Source: Annona cherimola
Lineage: Eukaryota > Streptophyta > Magnoliopsida > Magnoliales > Annonaceae
NCBI GenBank assembly: GCA_030490835.1
Contig: CM059973.1
Coordinates: forward strand, 57,540,008-57,604,007
Length of the DNA stretch: 64,000 nt
Direction of reading: 5' to 3'
In this document: positions 54,844-64,000 of the stretch, piece by piece
Layout of the letters: every line of letters begins with the position of its first letter
Position numbering within the stretch: position 1 is the stretch's first letter
Position numbers and translations under genes: made by a program
The notes under the pieces: generated by a model
What the model was told of the DNA's origin: nothing
The model's input: the letters and a program-made list of their open reading frames with translations, nothing else
The model's database searches: none

Positions 54844-55180
54844 AAGGTGGGATTGGGAGATTTGGTGTTTTCAAGCTTAAAAGAAGAGAAAGTAGAGCCA
54901 GAATGAAGTGGGAAGGGAGAAATGAAAAGAGATGGTCGTTCATGCCTAAAATAAGGTGAGCCTAAATGACACCCGCGGAGTTGACTTCGAATCCTAAGTC
55001 GGCTTCGAAGTCGACTTCACTCATCTAAAGTCGACTTCAGCAAAGTCGACTTGAGATGAATGGAGTCCACTTGGCTTCACTTACCCAAGTATAAATGCAC
55101 TCTATTTTCTACTTATTTAATTTATTTCATACAAGCAAATTAAATTAACAATCATAATAGTAATATCAGTCATGTTTAGC
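54844..55180 (-). promoter_or_regulatory. Leader of the post-pol ORF in F with GTCGAC cluster
   Basis: Six GTCGAC or GTTGAC words lie at 54960-55080, upstream of the ORF start at 54801 on the minus strand. Same position relative to RNase H and ORF as in A (33224-33355), but the CT-rich leader is shorter. The promoter role is inferred. Confidence 0.45.
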
Positions 55181-55927
55181 AGTAATTTTGTAATTTTACA
55201 TCAATTTCATGCTTCAATATCAATCATACCCATTTCATTTTTAATTTTATAGAATGATCATTTCTTAGTGGTTTAGTAAAAATATCAGCAATTTGATCTT
55301 CTATTTTAACATATTCCAAATAAATTTTATAATTTTCAACATGTTCTCTAATAAAATGATGTATTGCATCTTCGTATTTAGTTTTAGAATGCAATATGGG
55401 ATTCCTAGTTAGACAAATGGCACTCGTATTGTCACATTTAATAGATATATCTTCGTAATCTATCCCATAATCTCCAAGTTATTGTTTCATCCAAAGTACT
55501 TGGGTACAATAGCTCCCAACAGTAATATATTCGGCTTATACAATAGATAGAGCAACACTGATTTGTTTTCTTGAAAACTATGAAACCATCATGCTTCTAA
55601 GAAATTGACATATTCCGCTAATGCTTTTTCTATCTACCTTGTAACTAGAAAAATTCGCATCTGAGTAGCTGATTCGATTAAATGTTGAACCCTTATGGGT
55701 ACCACAGCTCTAGATTGGTAGTTTCAATCAAATATCTAAAACTTCTTTTCACAACTATTAAATATGATTCTTTGGGACATGACCAAAATCTAGACAACAT
55801 ACAAACACTAAATAATATATCTGATCTAGATGCAGTTAAGTACAACAAAGATCCTATCATACTCCTATACAATTTTCTGTTCAACTTGTTTACCTTTTTC
55901 ATCCTTGTCAATCTTGATGTTTGAGCT
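55181..55927 (-). pseudogene. RT end and RNase H of Sirevirus F, 5' truncated
   Basis: Minus-strand frame 55693-55911 reads LYRSMIGSLLYLTASRSDIL, then ESYLIVVKRSFRYLIETTNL, the end of RVT_2. RNase H follows to about 55230: KVDRKSISG near 55620-55650, CDNTSAICLTRNP near 55405-55440, HFIREHVEN near 55345 and ADIFTKPL near 55275. It stops abruptly at 55927 inside RT; the rest of pol, gag and the 5' LTR are missing. Confidence 0.85.
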
Positions 55928-57003
55928 CAAATATAAAGATTTTGTTATATATTTGTTTCTCCCTTGAATAATAATAATAAGATAAAAAATATAACAGACA
56001 TTATTTTTTCTTGAATTATTCTATTTTTGTAACATTAATATAAGTAATTTTTTTACTAAATCAATATCATACTTGACTTAAATACATATCACCAGTACCA
56101 AATAATGTTGTCAAGAGAAAAATTTCAATGTAGCGGCATGCAATTCAATCAATTACCTTTTTCTTTGAAGGGACACTATGGATGCCTTGATAGGAGCGGG
56201 CCTATACTTTAAGATAGCTAGAAGAGTCAATACATGTGGTAAAAGAAAGCTTATTGGAGTACTTCACCATATATAATCAAATACTTTTCAAGGAGGATGA
56301 AACCGGCCGCATTCGGGCCCAACCAACAAACAGTCGAGTATAAAACGACAAGTGCTCAATTTATTGAACGTGAAGCAGGAGCCTGTAATGGCCGCTTGCA
56401 TGCATCTTAGCTGTCTATTAATGCGCGACATCAATTCAAAATTGGACCACATATTATTTATTTTGCTGATATAAGCTATTAAAATAATTTACAGCTTATT
56501 TATTTAATACTAACAACCAGATTTTAATTTGACAAAGATGTTAAAAACTATGATTATTTATGATTTTGACTGCTCAAAATCAATTTTGAAAATAAAATTA
56601 ACATATATCACATTATATTTATTACCTGAACCAATAAGTATATATTTAAATTATAACAATTAAACATAAAGTTCCATATGCTTTTAGGCTAGCCATCGTA
56701 GGATTTTAATAATAAATATATAAATTGCAGATTTTTTAAATATATAGGCTATATGAATATCTTGTTCTTATTGTTTTTTTTATTAGGGTATATTTACATT
56801 ACCTCCCAACTTTATAATCAAGCCCTAAAATAATTATAACAAGTTTTAATAGGGAGACCATAAGCTCTCAAATATTATTAAGAGAGACTACGAGCTCCTA
56901 CATATCAGTAGAGGAGACCACATGCTCCAAAATATTAAAGGAAAGACAAAGCTCTTACGTAGGATTTCAATCCCGAATCTTTGCTAAGGAGGAATGTCCC
57001 TTC
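55928..57003. other. Unassigned, possibly low-copy sequence
   Basis: About 1.1 kb without any retroelement motif, between truncated element F and intact LTR L. It is strongly AT-rich with a short GC-richer part (56290-56440). No ORF of note, tRNA or rRNA. It contains the degenerate tandem repeat at 56852. L inserted at its right edge (left flank CCTTC). It is the best candidate in the window for non-transposon DNA. Confidence 0.4.
56852..56963 (+). repeat. Degenerate tandem repeat, about 30-bp unit, four copies
   Basis: Successive units begin GGGAGACCATAAGCTC, AGAGACTACGAGCTCC, AGGAGACCACATGCTCC and GAAAGACAAAGCTC, each followed by an A/T-rich tail such as AAATATTATTAA. Identity between units is moderate by eye. 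Confidence 0.6.
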
Positions 57004-58828
57004 TGTTGGTCCCGAGTTAATGGAAAATACCCAAGAGGGGAGGGGTGAATTGGGTAATTAAATTTTTTTAACTTAAACAGAAACTTTATCCCGGTTTGGT
57101 TCAATCCCCTTTGATGAAACAAAAAGAAAGCAATAAGATAATGAGAGCTGAAATAAATCAATGGATAAGATTTATAGTGGTTCGGGCAACCTTCCCTACT
57201 CCACTCTTCCAAGTTCACACCTCTTGTGACTTGGGTTCCACTATATATTTCACAAATACAACTAGAGCCACTGCTCTGTTCTAGATTCCAGCTCTAGGGG
57301 GCATCAATAATTCACAGCACAAGTAGGTGACGAGTTCCGCTCCAGTCACACAGTACTTTGCTTACAATTGATCTTAGTTACCCAAACTAAATCAAGTTTA
57401 GTACAACAAGAAAGTATAAAAGAAAGTTTCTACACGTTACTGGTGTGTAGAGGCAGATTTGGCGTAGAGAAGAACTTGTAAAGCAGTCTGAAAGATTCAA
57501 TGAGCAGCTCTTGGCAGTTTGAAAGCAAGGTTCTTCTTCTAGATATTGGCTTGATCACTTAATGCTCTTAGAGATGAGAGTTGTACTCAATCAATGATGT
57601 TTCAGCTACCCTCCACATTCATATTGAATGCCTTATATAAATGGCGAGGGAATCCGAACGTTTGAAAGTAGGTGGCGCGCATTTAATGCGCCAACATTTG
57701 AAAAATTTCTTACCGTTGCGACCCAAGTTGCAGGTGGAGTCGACTTCGGGTGCGACTTCGCTCAAGTCGCAGATGGAGTCGACTTCAGGTGCGACTTCGG
57801 CTGTGCTCAGGCTGTTCAAGTTCTTCCTCTGGTCTATTTGATCCTGGACTTGACTCAAGTCGCAGGTGAAGTCGACTTCGGGTGCGACTTCACTTCCTGT
57901 GCTTGCTTAATGAACTTGAACTTCTTTGAAATGATGTTCCTTGCTTAATTTCTTCATGCTTAATTGTCCTTCCCTTGATTTATATCATTTGAAACTCAGT
58001 ATATTCATTCCTGCTTTACTCTCCATGTCTTGAATCTTGAATCCTTGAGTCTTGGTTTGCATAAAAGAAGTCGAATTGTGTGATTTTGATTTTCCATGAT
58101 GAATACATGCAACTTTGCTTGCTTTGAATTTGATTTGATCTTTATTTAGCCTAAGTCAACTAGTTTAGTCTACTTGGTCTTTAATTTTACTCAAGTCGAG
58201 CATTGAGTCGACTTGGTTTGTGACTTAGCTCTTCAAAATGCTTATAGTCAGTCTGAAGTCGAAGCAGGAGTCGACTTGGCCTACGACTTCACCCAAGTCG
58301 CATGTGGAGTCGACTTGGTATGCGACTTTGGCATCTCTCATCCCCAATTTCAACTCTCGACAGAAAATCACGTTTGAAGTCGATGCTGGAGTAGACTTGG
58401 TCTGCGACTTCACCCAAGTCGCATGCGGAGTCGACTTCGTTTGCAACTTCGGCAGCTTTACTCCCCGATTTTAATGCTGGATGAAAATGACGTCTTGAAG
58501 TCGCTGCTGGAGTCGACTTGGTCTGTGACTGCACCAAAGTCGCATGCGGAGTCAACTTCGTTTGCGACTTCGGCAGCTTTACTCCCTGATTTCAGCGCTG
58601 GATGAAAATGACGTCTTGAAGTCGCTGCTGGAGTCGATTTGGGGATCAACTTGGCCTAAGTCGATGCCGGAGTCAACTTGGAAATCGACTTGACCTGTCA
58701 TACTTCATTTTCTTCATTTTTATATCCTTTAATCATATTCACAAACATGTTAGTAACCAAAACTTACTCAAATTGATTTGTTAATCATCAAAACATAGAC
58801 TTGGCTTATTTTCCACATGTTTCCAACA
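57004..58828 (-). repeat. 3' LTR of Sirevirus L
   Basis: 1825 bp, TGTTGGTCCC...TTTCCAACA on the plus strand. Module clusters at 57720-57890 and 58160-58690; 58297-58326 is a perfect 30-bp module. TATA word at 57633. The flank CCTTC at 56999-57003 would be the target duplication; its partner is lost. Confidence 0.9.
57633..57640 (-). promoter_or_regulatory. TATA box, LTR of L
   Basis: Minus strand TTATATAAGG context, about 85 bp downstream of the nearest module in transcription sense. Confidence 0.5.
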
Positions 58829-59158
58829 ATCTCCCCCTTTTTGATGATTGACAAAACCGATTTGAGTGTATAACTTTCAATGTCTTTAAAACATACTATT
58901 TTATCTTGTTTTGGTATCTTTAGAATAATCACTGGTCTTTTGCATTTTGAAGTTTAACATACATATTTCATTTTCATCATTTACATATTTCACAAACTTT
59001 TCATATGCAATCTTATTTATAATCTACCCAACTCAAATCCTTATTTATTCTCCCCCTTTTTGTCAATTGATCAAAAATAAAGATGGAGCGGGTTAATCCT
59101 TTGAGAATGGCAGGGGCTGCTCCCCCTGAACCTGTGCTCCCCCTCAGCTTGTGCTTTT
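58829..59158 (-). other. 3' untranslated part of Sirevirus L with two purine tracts
   Basis: Minus strand AAAAAGGGGGAGA at 58830-58842 and again at 59049-59061. The sequence between RNase H and the upstream tract has no ORF. Layout identical to B (18040-18265). Confidence 0.75.
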
Positions 59159-60720
59159 CTAAGTTAATTCAATCATTCCCATATCATTTCTAATTTTATA
59201 AAATGGTTCTTTTGCTAGGGGTTTGGTAAAAATATATGCAATTTGATCTTCTGTTTTTACATATTCCAAACATATATCATGATTTTCTACATGTTCTCTA
59301 ATAAAATGATGTCTTAGGTCTATACGTTTGGTCCTAGAATGCAATACTAGATTTTTAGTCAAACATATTGCACTAGTATTATCACATCTAATAGGTATAT
59401 CTTTAAAATCCATGTCATAATCCCTAAGTTGTTGTTTCATCCAAAGCGATTGGGCACAACAGGTCCCGGCAGCAATGTATTCGGCTTCCTCCGTAGATAG
59501 AGCAACACTAGTTTGTTTTCTTGAAAACCATGAAACCAACATGTTTCCAAGAAACTGACATGTTCCACTAGTGCTTTTTCTATCTACCTTGTAACCGGCA
59601 AAATCCGCATCCGAGTAGCCGATTAGATCAAAATTAGAACCCTTTGGATACCAAAGTCCTATGTTGGTAGTATCTACTAAATATCTGAAAATTCTTTTTA
59701 CAGCTACCAAATGTGATTCTTTTGAACATGATTGAAATCTAGAACACATACAAACACTAAACAGTATATCGGGTCTAGAAGCAGTTAAGTATAATAAAGA
59801 GCCTATCATGCTCCTATATAACTTTAAATCAACAGATTTACCTTTCTCATCTTTGTCAATTTTAATGGTTGAGCTCATAGGCGTGTTTGCCCCTTTGCTG
59901 TTTTCCATGCCAAACTTCTTCAACATTTCCTTGACATACTTTGACTAATTGATGAAAATCCCTTCACTTAGTTGCCTAATTTGTAGTCCAAGGAAGAAAT
60001 TCAGCTCCCTCATCATACTCATCTCAAATTCCTTCTGCATAAGCTCAGAAAATTCTTGACACAAAATCTCATTAGTAGCACCAAAAATAATATCATCTAC
60101 ATAAATTTGAATAATTAAAATATATCTTTCTTTATATTTGATAAATAGAGTGGTGTCTACCTTTCCCTTTTGGAAGTCATGATCAATAAAAAATTTGCTC
60201 AACCTTTCATACCAAGCCCTTGGAGCTTGTTTTTAACCATATAGTGCTTTGGTTAATTTGTATATAAATTTGGATTGATCTTTCTCCTCAAATCCCGGTG
60301 GTTGTTCAACATACACCTCTTCATTTATATACCCATTCAAAAATACACTTTTAACATCCATTTGAAACAACTTAAAGTTCATGTGAGATGCAAAGGCTAG
60401 CAAAATGCGAATAGCCTCTAATTTAGTAACCGGAGCATAGGATTCCTCAAAGTCTATTCCTTCTTCTTGTGAGTATCATTTTGCTACAAGCCTAGCTTTA
60501 TTTCTCACCGCAAGTCCACTTTCATCTAATTTGTTCCTAAAGACCCATTTTGTACCAATGACAATACAATCTCTTGGTCTTGGAACAAAATGCCAAACTT
60601 GGTTTCTTTCAAATTGATTTAGCTCTTCTTGCATTGCTATGATTCAGTTTTCATCATCAAGAGCTTGGTCAATAGTGGTTGGTTCAATGTTGGATACAAA
60701 GGTGTATTGTTCACAAATAT
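59159..60720 (-). pseudogene. Reverse transcriptase and RNase H of Sirevirus L
   Basis: The 255-codon frame 59159-59926 holds the RT thumb ([20 protein letters not shown]) and the complete RNase H: YSDADFAGYKVDRKSTSGTC, ALSTEEAEYIAAG, CDNTSAICLTKNLVLHSRTK and YIFTKPLAKEPFYKI. 59945-60202 has YVDDIIFGA and LNFFLGLQI. Upstream, FQMDVKSVFLNG near 60350 and [14 protein letters not shown] near 60530 are readable in pieces. Stops near 59944, 60234 and 60478 break RT; the RNase H part is open. Confidence 0.92.
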
Positions 60721-61488
60721 TTTATTTTGACCTTCTAGTCTTTACTTCTTCATAAATATTGTCTATAACTTGCTCAATCGGATGAGCATTTTTGAATTTT
60801 AAATTAGTTTGAGGTTTATAGGAATTGTTACCTTCACTTACCCTTTCCTCCGTGAATTCTTCTTGCTTTTCCACATGCAATTTTTCAAGGTTACTTGTGA
60901 CATCATCTGCATCACTTAAATCATCTTTTCTTTTGGAGCATGGATTAAATTCATCAAAAACAACATGTATTGACTCTTCTACAACTTGGTTCCTTTTATT
61001 GAAGACTCTATATGCTTTGCTATTTGATGAGTAACCAAGGAATATTGCTTCATCACTCTTAGCATCCATTTTTCCCAAGTTGGTTTTTCCATTGTTCAAA
61101 ACATAACATGTGCAACCAAAAGCATGAAAATATGAAATATTTGGTTTTCTACCTTTTCATAGCTCATATGGGGTCTTTTTCAAGATTTCTCTAATGGTAA
61201 CTCGGTTTAACATATGACAAGCTGTACGTACAGCTTCATCCCAAAATTTCTTGGATAATTTACTCTCATTTAGCATTGTTCTAGCCATCTCTTGTATGGT
61301 TCAATTTTTCCTTTCAACCACTCCATTTTGTTGTGGAGTTCTTGGTGCAAAAATGTGTGGTAAATTCATTTTTCATTACATAATTCTATGAATCGTTTAT
61401 TTTCAAACTCACCACCATGATCACTTCTAATGGTCATAATAGTACTTTATTTTTCATTTTGCACCAAGTTTATAAAAGTTGCAAACAT
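60721..61488 (-). pseudogene. Integrase C-terminal half and linker of Sirevirus L
   Basis: Frame 60722-61099 gives DEAIFLGYSSNSKAYRVFNK, VEESIHVVFDEFN and the acidic linker to AHPIEQVIDNIYEEVKTRRS. Upstream (61100-61488) the second half of the catalytic core is readable with stops: QQNGVVERKN near 61310 and KFWDEAVRTACHMLNRV near 61210-61255. The gene ends at the junction with the LTR fragment. Confidence 0.88.
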
Positions 61489-62795
61489 GCCCAGGGGTCA
61501 CTTCTCTACATGAAACCCAAGTCAGAACCCACAATTCAGGTGGTGCAGTCCAGGGAGCTGGCGCCTAGGCGCTAGTGTAAGGGTAGCTACAAAAGTTAAG
61601 GAGAAGCTCCAGGCAGGGACAGTCCAGAGAGTTGGCGCCTAGGCACCAGTGCAAAAATTTCTAGGGTTTACAGAATGTGTCCAAACTGCTCAGCACACAG
61701 AGAATTGGTGCCTAGGCCCCAGCTAAGGCGCCTAGGCGCCAATACGCATCCGTACGCGAATATTCCAGTGCGTAAGCTGCGCAAATAGGACTCTATATAT
61801 AATTCCTAGGGGTTCGTGCGCGAAAAAAGGAGAAGAGCAGGAGAAGGAGCTGGGAGTACGAACTACAGTGCAAGAGAAAGCGGAAATCAAGATTAAAGCT
61901 CGGATTGAAGAAAGGACTCAAGTCCCATTGGTGGAAATCGTCTGAAAACAGTTTTTTTTATTCTTTTCAATTTTCTTTCTCTGCCGTATGGATACTTTTT
62001 ATATAGATGTATTGGATGTTAAGATCATATTTTTGAACTAAATCTCCATTAGATGGATAGTTATGATGATTTGAATTCTAAACTATACTGTTTCTTGGTT
62101 CTTAGAATATTCAGGAATGAATAGTTGATTTTATGCATGATTGTGTATGATTTACCTTTGCATGTGTGGATTTAATGCTTTTTACAAGATTAGCTACCTT
62201 GTAAGATGATTTAATTGCTTGATTTATCTTTGGAAGAGGAAGATCTTTGCAGGATCTATGTGCAAGGCATAGGTTTCGACCTTTGTGTAAGGAGAGTTGT
62301 TTAACGGATAGGAATATACCGTTAAACCCTGTGTAGTCATTATACAAGTTATGAACTTAATAATTTCACTTTATTTAATGGCATGGGAATATAGCACTTA
62401 AACAAAGTGTAATTAGCTTTATATAATGTTGGAAGACATATATAAAGATATATGAACTTGGGCTAGTAAATTCATATGCAATCCAATTAAAAAGAACCAG
62501 AGTAATATAATTTAGATTCAAGAATTCCGATCCATCCATCTGACATCCCTAATCAGAAAACCCGTTCAAAGTACCCAGTAGTCATGAACTTTCACTCTAA
62601 TTTCTCTTTGTAATCGTTAGCTTAGTTAAATCACAAAACCAGAATTTTCCATCCATAGAACGCAGTTTAACTAATTAATAATTCGGTTAACAATTACTCG
62701 TGGGAACGATACTCTACTCACTCTTTATTACTTGGCACGGCACGTATACTTGTGTAAATAGCGAGCATTTTAATTGACATATACGCAGCTCGTCA
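61489..62795 (+). mobile_element. K-type LTR, 5' truncated
   Basis: 1307 bp. Ends GCTCGTCA at 62795 like other K-type LTRs. Its first 200 bp or so (with the terminal hairpin) are missing. Closer by eye to the solo LTR at 16393-17903 than to K. Four palindromes (61560-61573, 61634-61647, 61707-61720, 61727-61740) and a TATATATAA box at 61794. It sits in the post-pol ORF of element M on its right side. Confidence 0.85.
61794..61802 (+). promoter_or_regulatory. TATA box, truncated K-type LTR
   Basis: TATATATAA, 54 bp after the last GGCGCC palindrome; the solo LTR shows the same distance (55 bp). Confidence 0.5.
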
Positions 62796-63255
62796 TCCAC
62801 CACTTGAAGTCCCGGTTGAGCCCGCATCGCCTCAATCACACGGATCCTGTTCACCACGAGGCTCGGAGATCCTAGATTTGGCTCTAAGACCGCCTTCTTG
62901 GGACACTTCGGTGAATGCTATACAGGAACATTTTGGGCAGCTAGAGGATAGGCTGACCTCACAGATTACCGGGGTTCTCAATGCAGTCATGGATATGCAT
63001 ACTAGGTAGGATCGTATGGACCAGGAGCTCCGAACGATCTGGTATAGACATGCTTCAGGAAGCGGCCGGATTCGACCTATACCCGACCTGGATCCCCTTG
63101 AGAGTGAGTCAATACGACGAGAGCCTACACCTCAGCCTGTCTCATCTTTCTACTCCTCGGCTCACATTCGACCCACTCCACCCATCCAATAGGTTCCATA
63201 TCCAATATCGGCATTTCTATTTACAAAGTCTCAGATTTTCGATCCCTATTTTTGA
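62796..63255 (+). pseudogene. Post-pol (envelope-position) ORF of Sirevirus M, 3' part
   Basis: Begins in the Pro-rich linker (PVEPASPQSHGSCSPRGSE near 62815-62870), then SWDTSVNAIQEHFGQLED and LTSQITGVLNAVMDMHTR, the coiled-coil segment. DRMDQELRTI and PVSSFYSSAHIRPTPP follow and it ends near PYPISAFLFTKSQ. One TAG (63007-63009) and one more near 63190 break it. It is closest to the A copy. The left part is cut by the K-type LTR. Confidence 0.75.
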
Positions 63256-63624
63256 TCTACTGACAAAAAGGGGGAGAATAGTTGAGTTTCTAGTTTTTAG
63301 GAGTCGAGTCATGGGTTGGGTAGTTTGTATCTATAGGTTTGCATTTTTGCATTTTGTATGAAATGTTTTGATTATATATGAAAAAGTTTGTTTATGTTCT
63401 ATTTTTGTACAAATTGAAATGGTTGAATGAATGGTCTTAACTTGTCATCTATATGATATATGCAAATGTTGAAAATGAAATACGTATGTTAGTTTCATTA
63501 AGTTTAAAATGCAAATGACCTATGATTATACTAAAATACTAAAACAAGATAAATTGGTATGTTTTAAAGACATTGAAAGGTATAAACTCAAATCGGTTTT
63601 GTCAATCATCAAAAAGGGGGAGAT
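63256..63624 (+). other. 3' untranslated part of Sirevirus M with two purine tracts
   Basis: AAAAAGGGGGAGA at 63265-63277 and 63611-63623, spacing 346 bp, against 361 bp in A. Confidence 0.8.
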
Positions 63625-64000
63625 TATTGGAAACAAGTGTTGGAATCAATGGCAAAATAAGCAAAGTCTATGTTTTGATGATTAACAATTCAATTTGAGT
63701 AAGTTTTGGGCTACTAACATGTTTTGTAAAATATTTAAGGATATAAAAATGAAAAATATGAAGTCTGACAGGTCAAGTCGATTCCCAAGTTGACTCAAGC
63801 ATCGACTTAGGTCAAGTCGATCCCCAAGTCGACTCCGGATGCGACTTCAAAAGGAAAAAAACCTTTCAGCGCTGAATTTGGGCACAAGGATAGGCGAAGT
63901 CGCAGCCGAAGTCGACTCCATCTGCGACTTGGGTGAAGACGTAGACCCAAGTCGACTCCAGTATCGACTTCAAATGCAATTTTATGGCCAGCGCTGAATC
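63625..64000 (+). repeat. 3' LTR of Sirevirus M, runs off the right edge
   Basis: Starts TATTGGAAACAAG (family TGTTGG). Contains CTATGTTTTGATGATTAAC and, from 63765, GTCGAC modules; 63899-63928 is a perfect 30-bp module. Confidence 0.85.

Larger units (their letters stand above)
57004..61488 (-). mobile_element. Sirevirus L, 5' truncated, without post-pol ORF
   Basis: 3' LTR 57004-58828, two purine tracts, RNase H, RT and the C-terminal half of integrase, all on the minus strand. It ends inside the integrase core at 61488, where a K-type LTR fragment begins without a target duplication. Very similar to B in every part, including the absence of the extra ORF. Confidence 0.88.

Noticed and set aside
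62981..63361. A 126-codon frame near the right edge
   Set aside because: It overlaps the conserved M post-pol ORF in a different frame and runs into the 3' untranslated region; the conserved reading matches A and C.

Overview
This window looks like nuclear DNA of a flowering plant with a large, repeat-rich genome. The sequence is AT-rich. I recognise no host gene, rRNA or tRNA. Almost every recognisable protein fragment belongs to an LTR retrotransposon: Ty1/copia of the Sirevirus and Tork-like types, or Ty3/gypsy of the chromovirus and Athila-like types. I cannot name the species. All boundaries and repeat matches were read by eye, without alignment software.

Layout. 1-10124 holds eroded gypsy material: a minus-strand LTR end (1-261), a chromovirus pol remnant (1045-3045), an Athila-like element without pol (3389-9334) and a rearranged chromovirus RT/chromodomain fragment (9335-10124). 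10125-48775 is a deep nest, outermost first: Tork-like copia D (+), gypsy LTR G (10637-44036, target duplication CTATG), Sirevirus C (+, missing its 5' part), Sirevirus B (-, 14834-42765, GACCC), Sirevirus A (+, 19912-37635, GTATT) and Athila-like K (+, 24765-31179, CCGAA). A solo K-type LTR (16393-17903) sits in an LTR of B, and a long-TIR fold-back MITE (44719-45111) sits in the gag of D. 48776-64000 is a mosaic: Sirevirus F (-) disrupted by a second G-type LTR, an unexplained stretch (55928-57003), Sirevirus L (-), a truncated K-type LTR, and the 3' end of Sirevirus M (+) running off the window.

How the parts relate. The Sireviruses come in two forms that share gag, PR, IN, RT and RNase H. 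A, C, F and M carry an extra ORF after pol, in the envelope-like position. B and L lack it but keep the sequence that follows its stop. Their LTRs share a 30-bp nested palindrome, GTCGCA-N6-GTCGAC-N6-TGCGAC, clustered upstream of the TATA box; its GTCGAC core is clustered again before the extra ORF. The unrelated K-type LTRs carry four copies of a different palindrome (GGCGCCTAGGCGCC) in the same position. Every coding region I can read is interrupted, so no element looks autonomous. The two Athila-like elements have no RT or integrase and would have needed proteins from elsewhere.
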